A stretch of DNA of 64,000 bases, taken from positions 19,111-83,110 of the forward strand of contig NZ_JACARO010000070.1 in NCBI RefSeq assembly GCF_013386585.1, in the 5' to 3' direction. The translations under genes and the position numbers were made by a program. Source of the DNA: Pseudomonas sp. P7548. Its GTDB lineage: Bacteria > Pseudomonadota > Gammaproteobacteria > Pseudomonadales > Pseudomonadaceae. Shown piece after piece: positions 26,401-34,819 of the stretch (within the stretch, counting starts at the first letter, position 1; each line of letters begins with the position of its first letter). The notes beneath the pieces were generated by a model. It was not told the origin of the DNA and ran no database searches. It was given only the letters and a program-made list of their open reading frames with translations.

Positions 26401-27145
26401 AAGTGAAAGCATTGCGATCGACATCGACGACGAACAGATGAGCGGCACCTTCCTGAGCCCCAAATCCAAAGTGCCCGGCGTGTTGTTCGTGCACGGCTGG
26501 GGCGGCAGCCAAGAGCGCGACCTGGAGCGCGCCAAAGGCATTGCGGGTCTGGGGTGCGTGTGCCTCACGTTCGACCTGCGCGGTCATGCGGGCACCGGTA
26601 TTCCGCTGTCCCGCGTGACCCGTGAAGACAACCTGCGCGACCTGCTCGCGGCCTACGACCGGCTGCTGTCTCACCCGGCCATCGACACCTCGGCGGTCGC
26701 GGTGGTGGGCACCAGTTATGGCGGTTACCTGGCGGCGATCCTCACGTCATTGCGCCCGGTACGCTGGCTGGCGCTGCGTGTGCCGGCGCTGTACCGCGAT
26801 CAGGAGTGGCTCAAGCCCAAGCGGGACCTGGATAAGGCGGACTTGATGGATTACCGCAGCACACTAGTGCATGCCGAGACCAATCGTGCGTTGCACGCGT
26901 GTTCGGCGTTTACCGGTGATGTGTTGATCGTGGAGTCGGAGTCCGATGACCACGTGCCCCACGCCACCATCATGAGCTACCGCGCGGCGTGCCAGCAGAC
27001 GCACTCGCTGACCCACCGCATTATCGATGGCGCCGACCATGCGCTCAGCGATCCAGTGTCGCAGCAGGCCTATACGTCGATTCTGGTGGATTGGATTACC
27101 GAGATGGTGGTCGGGGAGCGGTTGAGCATTATCCAGTCTCGATAG
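26390..27145 (+). CDS. Alpha/beta hydrolase
   Basis: The 251-residue protein has the oxyanion motif HGWGGS (about residue 35), nucleophile elbow GTSYGG with the catalytic Ser near residue 108, acid in ESESDDHVP and catalytic His in GADHALSD. It resembles dienelactone-hydrolase or acyl-peptidase-like esterases; substrate unknown. The start overlaps the DUF3182 gene, so a joint role in one pathway is likely. Confidence 0.88.
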   Translation: MTARSESIAIDIDDEQMSGTFLSPKSKVPGVLFVHGWGGSQERDLERAKGIAGLGCVCLTFDLRGHAGTGIPLSRVTREDNLRDLLAAYDRLLSHPAIDTSAVAVVGTSYGGYLAAILTSLRPVRWLALRVPALYRDQEWLKPKRDLDKADLMDYRSTLVHAETNRALHACSAFTGDVLIVESESDDHVPHATIMSYRAACQQTHSLTHRIIDGADHALSDPVSQQAYTSILVDWITEMVVGERLSIIQSR

Positions 27146-27161
27146 TTTTGTGCTCTTGAAA

Positions 27162-27262
27162 TCGCCATCGCAGGCAAGCCAGCTCCCACATTTGATTGGG
27201 TTTCACACCTTTTGAATTGTGAATACTTTCAACTGTGGGAGCTGGCTTGCCTGCGATGGCGA
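27162..27262. repeat. REPIN-type inverted pair of REP elements
   Basis: GCCATCGCAGGCAAGCCAGC at 27164 and its reverse complement ending at 27260 (27-base perfect arms) flank about 43 bases of AT-richer spacer. Located between the stops of two convergent genes. Confidence 0.9.
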
Positions 27263-27281
27263 TTAACCCGTCAACACCCTT

Positions 27282-28229
27282 TCAAGCCGGTGCCTTCTTC
27301 ACCCGCAACGCCTTGGCCTTGGCCTCCACCACCAGGTACATCACCAGCGTGATCAGCAACGGCAAAATAAAGTAGATCGCCCGGTAGGCAATCAACCCCG
27401 CCAGCAAACTCCCCCGTGACGCCTCATGCTGCAACAGCCCGATAAACACCGCCTCCAGCACGCCCAGCCCGGCCGGAATATGCGTGATCACCCCGGCAAT
27501 CGCACTGATCAACAGCACGCCCAGCACCAACGGATAATCCAGCTTGGCCGGCAACAGGGTGAAAATCACCGCCGCCATCAGCGACCAGTTCAGCGCGCCC
27601 AGCGCCAGTTGCAGGCAGGCCATGCGCACCGATGGCAGGTTGATTTCCATGCCGCGAATCGACCATGCGCGCTTCTTTGAAAACTGGCACGCCGCCAGAT
27701 AACCCAGGCTCGCCAACACCAACAATGCACCAATGCCCTGCAACGCAACGGTGCTGACCTTCCAGCCTGGGGGCATGGTCACCAGCCCGCTACTGAATAC
27801 CACCCCGGCCAACGCCATGTAGCCAAACCAGTTGGTCGCCAGGCTCAGGCCGAGGATTTTGGCGATATTGCCGGTGCTCACCCCCAGCCGCGAATACAGC
27901 CGATAGCGCATGGCGATGCCGCCTACCCACGCGCTCAGGTTGAGGTTGAACGCATAGCTGATGACCCCCACCGGCAGGATCTGCTTCCAGCCCAGGGGCT
28001 GGCGGATGTAGGTGCGGCCAATCAGGTCGAAGCTGGCGTACACAAGGAAACTGCACAGCGTCAAGGCGCCTGCTATCAGCAACGTGCGCAGCTTGAAGTC
28101 GCCCAGGGTCTGCACCACTTCGCTCCAGTCGATGCGCCGGGCGAGCAGGGTGAACAGCACGATCAGCAGCAGGAAGAACACCAGGGTCAGGGGTTTCTTC
28201 CAGCGCTTGAACCTGGATTCACTGCTCAT
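27282..28229 (-). CDS. ybhN: YbhN-like membrane protein (lysylphosphatidylglycerol synthase TM family)
   Basis: The 315-residue protein has about eight hydrophobic segments and the family motifs FNLNLSAWVGGIAMRYRLYS and THIPAGLGVLEAVFIG. It lacks the cytoplasmic aminoacyl-transferase domain of MprF, so it is the stand-alone TM family. Its overlap of 11 bases with clsB and the order ybhP-clsB-ybhN equal the E. coli operon, implying a role in handling cardiolipin or other lipids; biochemical activity is not established. Confidence 0.88.
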   Translation of the reverse strand: MSSESRFKRWKKPLTLVFFLLLIVLFTLLARRIDWSEVVQTLGDFKLRTLLIAGALTLCSFLVYASFDLIGRTYIRQPLGWKQILPVGVISYAFNLNLSAWVGGIAMRYRLYSRLGVSTGNIAKILGLSLATNWFGYMALAGVVFSSGLVTMPPGWKVSTVALQGIGALLVLASLGYLAACQFSKKRAWSIRGMEINLPSVRMACLQLALGALNWSLMAAVIFTLLPAKLDYPLVLGVLLISAIAGVITHIPAGLGVLEAVFIGLLQHEASRGSLLAGLIAYRAIYFILPLLITLVMYLVVEAKAKALRVKKAPA

Positions 28230-29481
28230 GGGCCTGGCTCCCGACGGGTTTCAAGCGTGGTTTGTGCGCCGGCAGCCAACCGGTCAATGCCGGGAAGTGG
28301 CGCATCACATGAAACACCAGGAAACCCACGGTCAACCGCCAGAGCCACAGGCGCGGCGTGCGGTTTTCCGGCATGGTCTGGCAATGATTTTTCGCGAGTG
28401 TTTCCAGGCGTTCATACAGGTGTTGATTGAACGCACGGTCGCGAATCAGCACGTTGGCTTCCAGATTCAGCGACAGGCTGAGCGGGTCCAGGTTGCTGGA
28501 ACCCACGGTGCTCCATTCGTCGTCCACCAGCGCGACTTTGCCGTGCAGAGGGCGCTGGCAATATTCGTGAATCACCACGCCGTCCTTGAGCAAGTAGTCG
28601 TAGAGCATGCGCGCCGCGAGCTTGGCCAACAGCACATCCGGCTGACCCTGCATGATCAGTTGCACCTGCACGCCACGGCGCGCCGCGTTGCGGATCTCCC
28701 GCAGCAGGCGGTAACCGGGGAAGAAGTAGGCGTTGGCGATGACCACGCGCGTTTGCGCCTTGCTCAAGGCGTGGATGTAGGCCTCTTCGATGTCATCGCG
28801 GTGCTGCACGTTGTCTCGGTAGATCAGGCGTACCAGGCCGTCGCTGTTGTCGGTGGCCCACGGCGATGGCCGTTGCTGGCGCCGTCGCCAACCGCGTCGC
28901 GTGCGCACCTGGCGACCACTTTGCGCCAAGGCAAAATGGTGCAGGTCGGCCACGGCCGGGCCGGTCACTTGCACCGCGTAATCCTGCTTGGCCTCGGGGC
29001 CGAAATCGCCCAGGTGATCGGCCGAAAAATTGATCCCGCCGATAAACCCCACGCTGGCATCCACCACCACGATCTTGCGGTGCAGGCGGCGAAACCAGTT
29101 GGTGCGAACACCCAAGGTCTTGGACGCCGGATCGAACATCTGCACCGTTACCCCGGCTTCCGCCAGCTCACCCAGAAAGGTCGGGCTCAGCTCGCCGCAG
29201 CCAAAGCCGTCAAGGCTCATCACCACCTTGACCCCACGCTGCGCCGCGTCGATCAGGATGCCTTGCAGCTCAACGCCGACCTTGTCTTCGAACAGAATGA
29301 AGGTCTCCAGCAGGATCTCGCGCTGGGCCCCGCGCATAGCGTCGAACACCTTGGGGAAGTATGCCTCGCCATTCTCCAGCAACTCGACGCGGTTGCCGCT
29401 CTGCCAGCCGTAATCCAGATCGCGGGCCTTGGCTTCGTCCGGTGGTTGGTCGGTGGCGATGTGTTCGACGGCAACGTTCAT
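28219..29481 (-). CDS. clsB: Cardiolipin synthase B
   Basis: The 420-residue protein has two phospholipase D HKD motifs: HRKIVVVDASVGFIGGINFS and HGKVALVDDEWSTVGSSNLD. ClsB-type enzymes join phosphatidylglycerol with another phospholipid head group to make cardiolipin. It lacks the two N-terminal TM segments of ClsA, which fits ClsB. It overlaps ybhP by 4 bases upstream and ybhN by 11 bases downstream. Confidence 0.92.
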   Translation of the reverse strand: MNVAVEHIATDQPPDEAKARDLDYGWQSGNRVELLENGEAYFPKVFDAMRGAQREILLETFILFEDKVGVELQGILIDAAQRGVKVVMSLDGFGCGELSPTFLGELAEAGVTVQMFDPASKTLGVRTNWFRRLHRKIVVVDASVGFIGGINFSADHLGDFGPEAKQDYAVQVTGPAVADLHHFALAQSGRQVRTRRGWRRRQQRPSPWATDNSDGLVRLIYRDNVQHRDDIEEAYIHALSKAQTRVVIANAYFFPGYRLLREIRNAARRGVQVQLIMQGQPDVLLAKLAARMLYDYLLKDGVVIHEYCQRPLHGKVALVDDEWSTVGSSNLDPLSLSLNLEANVLIRDRAFNQHLYERLETLAKNHCQTMPENRTPRLWLWRLTVGFLVFHVMRHFPALTGWLPAHKPRLKPVGSQAHEQ

Positions 29482-30257
29482 AGCTCGATCTCCACCGACA
29501 ACGGCACATGATCGGACAGGTGAGACCAGGGCCGAGTGGTCAGCACCCGGGGGTTATGCACCTTCACGTTGCGCACATAAATGCGGTCCAGGGGCAGCAG
29601 CGGCAGGCGCGCGGGGAAAGTGCGCGGCAATTTGCCGTGAGCCTCGATAAACACTTCCCGCAGGCCGCTTTGGCTGAGGTCGGCCCGCTGGCGCCAGTCG
29701 TTGAAATCGCCGGCGACGACCAGCGGCGCGTCGGCCGGGATCTCCCCGATGCGCTGTTCCAGCAAGCGCAGTTGTTGCTGGCGATGCACCTCGCGCAGGC
29801 CCAGGTGAATGCAGATCGCATGCACCTCCTGGCCGGTGCCCGGCAAGCGCAGTACGCAATGCAGCAGGCCACGGTTTTCGTGGCCGCTCTGGGAAATGTC
29901 GAGGTTGTCATAGCGCACGATCTGGAATTTCGACAGCAGCGCGTTCCCGTGGTCGCCATGGGGGTAGACCGCGTTGCGCCCATAGGCGAACTGCGGCCAG
30001 ATGCTGTCGGCGAGGAACTCATACTGAGGCATGTTCGGCCAGTCGCTGTAGCGCTGGGGGTGGCGTTCGTGGGTGCCGTGGATTTCCTGCAGGAACACCA
30101 TGTCAGCGCCCACACTGCGCACCGCTTCACGCAGCTCGGGCAGGATGAAGCGTCGGTTCAGGGCGGTGAAGCCCTTGTGGATATTGACCGTCAGCACCGT
30201 GAAGCGCGTGATGGCGATGCTGGGTGTGGTGGGCATCCAGTCGGGATTCGCAGCCAT
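29478..30257 (-). CDS. ybhP: YbhP-like endonuclease/exonuclease/phosphatase-family protein
   Basis: ATG 30257 directly follows AGGAGCAACC; the open frame extends upstream through a REP element but has no ribosome site there. The 259-residue protein has the DNase I-like fold motifs: LTVNIHKG, VFLQEIHG, CIHLGLRE, VVAGDFNDW and SHLSDHVPL (catalytic Asn, Glu, His, Asp-Asn, Asp-His). It is the first gene of the clsB operon; a phosphodiesterase acting on lipid-derived or nucleotide substrates is possible. Confidence 0.88.
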   Translation of the reverse strand: MAANPDWMPTTPSIAITRFTVLTVNIHKGFTALNRRFILPELREAVRSVGADMVFLQEIHGTHERHPQRYSDWPNMPQYEFLADSIWPQFAYGRNAVYPHGDHGNALLSKFQIVRYDNLDISQSGHENRGLLHCVLRLPGTGQEVHAICIHLGLREVHRQQQLRLLEQRIGEIPADAPLVVAGDFNDWRQRADLSQSGLREVFIEAHGKLPRTFPARLPLLPLDRIYVRNVKVHNPRVLTTRPWSHLSDHVPLSVEIEL

Positions 30258-30278
30258 GGTTGCTCCTGAAAAAACCGT

Positions 30279-30293
30279 GAGGGCCTGGCCCTC
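30279..30293 (-). terminator. Attenuator-like hairpin in the ybhP leader
   Basis: On the minus strand GAGGGCC-A-GGCCCTC is followed after four bases by TTTTTT and then the AGGAG ribosome site of ybhP. This looks like an intrinsic terminator placed just before the first gene, but could simply be a leader stem. Confidence 0.4.
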
Positions 30294-30357
30294 GTTTATG
30301 GCTGACTGCGGTTTTTGACGGAAAGTTTCCAGGTTCTTACAGGCGGCATAAATCCAA

Positions 30358-30447
30358 TGTGGGAGCGGGCTTGCTCGCGAAAGCTGGGTGTCAGTCAATA
30401 GATTCATCAACTGAACCACCGCATTCGCGAGCAAGCCCGCTCCCACA
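30358..30447. repeat. REPIN-type inverted pair in the 310-base ybhP / mscS gap
   Basis: GTGGGAGCGGGCTTGCTCGCGAA at 30359 is mirrored at 30425-30447, with a spacer of about 40 bases. The rest of the 30258-30567 gap holds the divergent promoter regions of ybhP and the mechanosensitive channel gene; I see no gene there. Confidence 0.9.
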
Positions 30448-30567
30448 CGGGATCTGTGTGGTGACTGATTCAGTGGTCAACCCTACGCCCAAGATGACGA
30501 AAGTGGGGAACGATCAAGGCTCAATCCCGTCAGTTCCTTACAGACCCTGTTGAAGGAGCCCGGTGTT

Positions 30568-32673
30568 TTGCTGAATTTAAGAGCTGCATTACTCCTCGGC
30601 GCGCTGCTGCTGTGTGGCAACGGCGCACTGCAAGCCGCAACCCCTACACCGACGTCGGCCGCACCTGCCAAACCGGAGCTGCTGGTCGAAGGCGGTTTGC
30701 TCGGCGCCATCAGTTCCAGCATCGACGATGTGCAAGACAAGCTCGACCTCAACCAGAACCTCGTGGACGCCTGGCGACTGCGTGCCGACCGTGCGGCAGA
30801 CGAAGTGGGGCGCCTGGTCGACCAGACCGCCGAACGCTCGCCCTGGAGCGTGGCCGGGGACTTCTTGTTGCTCTCCGGGGTGTGGATCGGCGCCTTCGCC
30901 GTGCTGGCGTTGCTCGGGCGTTTCATCGTGCAGCGCTTGAGCCGGCGGCCGTTTGTCGAACGGCGCGGGCGCCTGCAAGCGGTGCTCGGGTATGTGGTGC
31001 CCTATACGCTTCCTGCGCTGATTTGCCTGCCGCTGACGCTCTACGTCAGTCACTTTTTACCCACGTCCGTGGGCCGCGCGCTGGCGCTATGCTTTGCCTA
31101 CGCCACCAGCAGTGGCATTTTTTCCACCTCGATGCTGCTGTGCGTCATCGTCATGTTCAACGTCGGCCATAAACGCCCGGCCGTGCGGATCATCCGTAGC
31201 TACTGCCCCAAACCACTGTTCCTGATCGGCTTTCTCGCTGCACTCAGTGACGCCTTGACCAGCCCGCAGATCGCCCGCCAGCTCGGCGGTAATATCACCA
31301 GCAGCATTGCGGTGTTCACCGGCCTGTTTGCGGCGGTGATCTTCGGTGTGCTGGTGGTGCGCCTGCGCCGCCCGGTGGCGCATCTGATCCGCAACCGGCC
31401 GCTGGCCCAACGCCTCAAACACCCGGCGCTGCAACAATCGTTGCGGGTGTTTTCCGGGCTCTGGTACTGGCCGATCCTGTTGATGGTGCTGGTCTCGGCG
31501 ATCAACCTGATCGGGGCCGGCGACGATAACCAGAAGGCGCTGCGCTGCGCGCTGTTCACCACGATCCTGCTGATCGGCACGGTATTTTTGAGCACTGTGC
31601 TGCAACACCTGTTCAAGTCCCGCAGCCAGGTGGCGATCCAGCGCAGCAGTGCCTACAAGGAGCGTTTTCTCAGCCTGTTGCACGCGATCCTGCGCATCGT
31701 CATGGCCATCGCCTTTATCGAGATTCTCGGGCGGATCTGGGGCGTGTCGCTGTTTGAATTCGCCCAGCGCAATTCGGTGGGCCGGGCGATCAGCGACTCG
31801 CTGAGCAGCATCGGCCTGATCCTGCTGATGACCTGGCTGTTCTGGGTGGTGCTCGACACCGCGATCCAGGAAGCGCTGAAACCACCGGTGAATAAACGCT
31901 CCAACCGCCAGCCGAGCACACGGGTAAAAACCATCCTGCCGCTGGTGCGCAATGCGGTGAAGATCATCCTGGTGGTGATCTGCGCGATCACCACCATGGC
32001 CAACCTCGGCATCAACGTCGCGCCGTTGCTGGCGGGTGCCGGCGTGGTGGGCCTGGCCATTGGTTTCGGTTCGCAGCAACTGGTGCAAGATGTGATCACC
32101 GGTCTGTTCATCATCATCGAAGACACGCTGTCCATCGGCGACTGGGTGGTGCTCGACTCCGGGCATGCCGGCACTGTCGAAGGCCTGACCATCCGCACCC
32201 TGCGCCTGCGCGATGGCAAGGGGTTTGTGCACTCGGTGCCGTTTGGGCAGATCAAGGCGGTCACCAATCAGTCCCGGCAGTTTGCCTATGCGTTCTTCTC
32301 GGTGCAGTTCACCTACGACACCGACGTGGACAAGGCGGTGGAGCTGATCCGCGAGGCCGGGCAATCGATCCGCGACGACGTGTTCCTCAAGTACAACCTG
32401 CAAGGGCCGCTGGAAGTGTTTGGTGTGGACAAGATGGACCTCAACGGCGTGGTGCTCACGGCGCAGTTCCGCACCGTGTCGGGTGGCCAATACGCAGTGA
32501 GCCGCGCGTTTAACCAGCGCTTGAAAAAGCTTGTGGATAACTGCGCCGAGGTGCAGTTCGCGCAGACTTATCCACAGCAGGTTTTTTTACCCAAGCGCGG
32601 GCCACAGGTGGATGATCAGGGTGAAGAGGTGCCGGCGTCGGTGGTGCTGACCGAGCAGCCGCGTACTCAATGA
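30568..32673 (+). CDS. MscS-family mechanosensitive channel (YbiO-like)
   Basis: I chose the TTG at 30568, 9 bases after AAGGAG; it gives 701 residues with a signal peptide cut after about residue 23 (CGNGALQA/ATPTP). A periplasmic N-terminal part, several TM helices and then the MscS core follow: pore helix LLAGAGVVGLAIGFGSQQLVQDVITG and beta domain SIGDWVVLDSGHAGTVEGLTIR are typical. Large MscS proteins release solutes during hypo-osmotic shock. Single gene flanked by REPINs. Confidence 0.9.
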   Translation: MLNLRAALLLGALLLCGNGALQAATPTPTSAAPAKPELLVEGGLLGAISSSIDDVQDKLDLNQNLVDAWRLRADRAADEVGRLVDQTAERSPWSVAGDFLLLSGVWIGAFAVLALLGRFIVQRLSRRPFVERRGRLQAVLGYVVPYTLPALICLPLTLYVSHFLPTSVGRALALCFAYATSSGIFSTSMLLCVIVMFNVGHKRPAVRIIRSYCPKPLFLIGFLAALSDALTSPQIARQLGGNITSSIAVFTGLFAAVIFGVLVVRLRRPVAHLIRNRPLAQRLKHPALQQSLRVFSGLWYWPILLMVLVSAINLIGAGDDNQKALRCALFTTILLIGTVFLSTVLQHLFKSRSQVAIQRSSAYKERFLSLLHAILRIVMAIAFIEILGRIWGVSLFEFAQRNSVGRAISDSLSSIGLILLMTWLFWVVLDTAIQEALKPPVNKRSNRQPSTRVKTILPLVRNAVKIILVVICAITTMANLGINVAPLLAGAGVVGLAIGFGSQQLVQDVITGLFIIIEDTLSIGDWVVLDSGHAGTVEGLTIRTLRLRDGKGFVHSVPFGQIKAVTNQSRQFAYAFFSVQFTYDTDVDKAVELIREAGQSIRDDVFLKYNLQGPLEVFGVDKMDLNGVVLTAQFRTVSGGQYAVSRAFNQRLKKLVDNCAEVQFAQTYPQQVFLPKRGPQVDDQGEEVPASVVLTEQPRTQ

Positions 32674-32690
32674 TTGAGATTGACTGACCT

Positions 32691-32777
32691 GGCCTCATCG
32701 CGGGCAAGCCCGGCTCCCACAGTTTGGGCTGTGTGAACCTGTTCACCTGTGGGAGCTGGCTTGCCTGCTATGAGGCC
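32691..32777. repeat. REPIN-type inverted pair
   Basis: GGCCTCATCGCGGGCAAGCC (from 32691) and its partner GGCTTGCCTGCTATGAGGCC (to 32777) form diverged arms of about 31 bases around a 24-base spacer. It follows the channel gene. The remaining 185 bases up to 32962 hold no gene I can see. Confidence 0.85.
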
Positions 32778-32962
32778 GGTGATAACACCATCAGGCTCAA
32801 TGCCTGATCCACCTCTCCAGCACCGCCTGCTACCCCGCCCGATACAACAAGTTGCAACCCCACACTTTATCCGTGACGGTTGCGCGACAAACCCGCAAAA
32901 TGCAACGATTCTTACAAATACCTAGATAACCATCGTTCCAACAGACCGGGCCTGCTCAATCT

Positions 32963-33847
32963 ATGCGAATGCGCCTTATGTTACTGGGCGGCGGGAATGC
33001 CCTCGGGCAGGCGCTGATTCGCCTCGGTGCAGAGGAAGACATCGGTTTCCTCGCTCCTAAACCGCCCCAAGACGGCTGGGATGCCGCGAGTCTCACCCAA
33101 CTGCTCGACGACACCCGTCCCGATGCGTTGATCAACCTCGCCTACTACTTCGACTGGTTCCAGGCCGAAGCGGTCAGCGAAACCCGCTTGGCCGCCCAGG
33201 AATTCGCCATCGAGCGCCTGGCCGAGCTGTGCCAGCACCACAACATCACCCTGGTGCAACCGTCCAGCTACCGCGTGTTCGATGGCTCCCGTGCCACCGC
33301 CTACAGCGAGAAAGACGAGCCAGTACCCCTGGGTCTGCGTGGCCAGGCGCTGTGGCGCATCGAGCAGAGCGTGCGCGCCACCTGCCCGCAGCACGTGCTG
33401 CTGCGCTTTGGCTGGTTGCTCGATGACAGCGTGGACGGCACCCTCGGGCGCTTCCTGGCCCGGGCCGAGAAGCCGGATGAGTTGTTGATGGCGGATGACC
33501 GTCGCGGCAACCCGACGCCGGTGGACGATGCCGCACGGGTGATCATCTCGGTGCTCAAGCAGCTCGATTGTGCGGCGCCGTTGTGGGGCACTTACCACTA
33601 CGCCGGCCATGAAGCGACTACACCGCTGGCGCTGGGCCAGGCGATTCTTACCGAAGCGCGCAGCTATCACCCGCTGGCCATCGAGTCACCCACCGCCCAG
33701 GCCCACGCGGCCCGGCCGGACGCAGCCGATGAGCCGCAACACGCGGTGCTGGCGTGCAAGAAGATCCTGCACACCTTCGGTATCAAGCCACGGGCGTGGC
33801 GTGCGGGGTTGCCGGCGTTGCTGGATCGTTTCTACCGCCACAGCTGA
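32963..33847 (+). CDS. RmlD-like NAD(P)-binding protein lacking the catalytic Tyr-Lys pair
   Basis: The 294-residue protein matches the dTDP-4-dehydrorhamnose reductase (RmlD) superfamily: LLGGGNALGQAL nucleotide-binding loop, INLAYYFDWFQAE, SSYRVFDGSRATAYSEKDEP and VDDAARVI. Where RmlD has YGxSK, this protein reads LRGQALW, so the usual Tyr and Lys are absent. No rhamnose genes are nearby. It may be a non-catalytic NAD(P)-binding or sensing protein. Start ATG 32963; ATG 32969 is an alternative. Confidence 0.72.
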   Translation: MRMRLMLLGGGNALGQALIRLGAEEDIGFLAPKPPQDGWDAASLTQLLDDTRPDALINLAYYFDWFQAEAVSETRLAAQEFAIERLAELCQHHNITLVQPSSYRVFDGSRATAYSEKDEPVPLGLRGQALWRIEQSVRATCPQHVLLRFGWLLDDSVDGTLGRFLARAEKPDELLMADDRRGNPTPVDDAARVIISVLKQLDCAAPLWGTYHYAGHEATTPLALGQAILTEARSYHPLAIESPTAQAHAARPDAADEPQHAVLACKKILHTFGIKPRAWRAGLPALLDRFYRHS

Positions 33848-33862
33848 AGAAACATAGACCCC

Positions 33863-34001
33863 AATGTGGGAGCGGGCTTGTGTGGGAGCTGGCGGTTCGA
33901 CGCCTCGACTTGCCCGCGATACAAGCACCTCGGTCTGTCAGGCAGACCAGGGTGATGCTATCGCAGGCAAGCCAGCTCCCACACAAGCCCGCTCCCACAT
34001 T
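33863..34001. repeat. Composite (nested) REPIN
   Basis: Two REP types are stacked: an outer GTGGGAGCGGGCTTG element and an inner TGTGGGAGCTGGC element, giving perfect 31-base arms at 33863-33893 and 33971-34001. The left inner element is interrupted by 16 extra bases at 33894-33909. Lies between two convergent genes. Confidence 0.88.
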
Positions 34002-34025
34002 GGTTTTGTGCTGTTGGTTAGAGCA

Positions 34026-34724
34026 TCAGAACTTGTAGCCGATACCCACCATGTAAACCATCGGGTCGACGTCCACGTTCACTTTGGCGCGAGTGCCTTG
34101 GCCCAGTGCGTTGTTGTCCACCGTCGCCTTGGTGCTGATGTCGATGTAACGCGCCTGGGCGTTGATCATCCACTTGTCGTTGATCATGTAGTCGGCGCCG
34201 ATCTGCGCGGCCCAGCCCCAGGAGTTCTCAGCCTTGAAGTTGCTGAAGCCTGCGCTCTGCGCACGGCTGCCGACGTGTTCGTCGTAGATCCAGGTGTAGT
34301 TGATACCGGCGCCCACGTACGGCTGGAAGGCCGACTTGTTGTCCAGTGGGTAGTACACGACGCTCAGGGTCGGCGGCAGGTGTTTCAGGGTGCCGAGCTT
34401 GCCGTTGGCGGCGCCGAGGGCGGTGTTCTTGATCTTCACGTCATGCTCGAACGGGGTGGCGGCCAGCAGCTCGATACCCACGTGGTTGGTCAGCATGTAG
34501 GCGAAGTTCAAACCCAGCTGAGTGTCGCTGCTCATGGTCGCCTTGCCGCCCAGGTTGGCGCCCGCCAATGGACCCTGGTCAACCTTCACGTGACCGCTGT
34601 CGGCCTTCGGATTCACGGTGATTGCACCGGCACGAATCAGAATGTCGCCCGCTTCGTGAGCGTGTGCGGCAGGGGCGATGAGGGCGAGCGCGAAGAGGGA
34701 CGCGCCGAGCAGGGACTTGTTCAT
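34026..34724 (-). CDS. oprG: OmpW-family outer membrane protein OprG
   Basis: The 232-residue precursor has a signal peptide (cut after SAAHA-type site, residues 1-22) and the eight-stranded OmpW barrel with alternating residues, ending in aromatic GIGYKF as outer membrane proteins do. GGTIN-like segment VGAGINYTWIYDEH is typical of OmpW. OprG/OmpW channels pass small hydrophobic molecules by lateral diffusion (family knowledge). Its position next to the DUF3299 zinc operon equals oprG in P. aeruginosa. A candidate Anr box lies upstream. Confidence 0.92.
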   Translation of the reverse strand: MNKSLLGASLFALALIAPAAHAHEAGDILIRAGAITVNPKADSGHVKVDQGPLAGANLGGKATMSSDTQLGLNFAYMLTNHVGIELLAATPFEHDVKIKNTALGAANGKLGTLKHLPPTLSVVYYPLDNKSAFQPYVGAGINYTWIYDEHVGSRAQSAGFSNFKAENSWGWAAQIGADYMINDKWMINAQARYIDISTKATVDNNALGQGTRAKVNVDVDPMVYMVGIGYKF

Positions 34725-34761
34725 GGGAGCTCCAAAAGGACGTTTAAAAGTTGTACGTCCA

Positions 34762-34802
34762 ATGGTAAAGATCGTTCCACTCGATCTTTTGACTCAGCTC
34801 AA
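34762..34802 (-). promoter_or_regulatory. Candidate Anr/FNR-dependent promoter of oprG
   Basis: TTGAGCTGAGTCAA on the minus strand (34789-34802) matches TTGAT-N4-ATCAA at 8 of 10 positions. A TACCAT -10 (34762-34767) would place the start near 34755 and the box centre at about -40.5, the class II position. Anr control of oprG and FNR control of ompW are known in relatives. Confidence 0.5.
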
Positions 34803-34819
34803 TGAAAGGGCGATCAGCG

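Noticed and set aside
26881..26905. CACGCGTG words elsewhere (near 8045 and 26890) as further yjf-type operators
   Set aside because: They share only 8 of 12 bases and lie inside rplF and the hydrolase gene.
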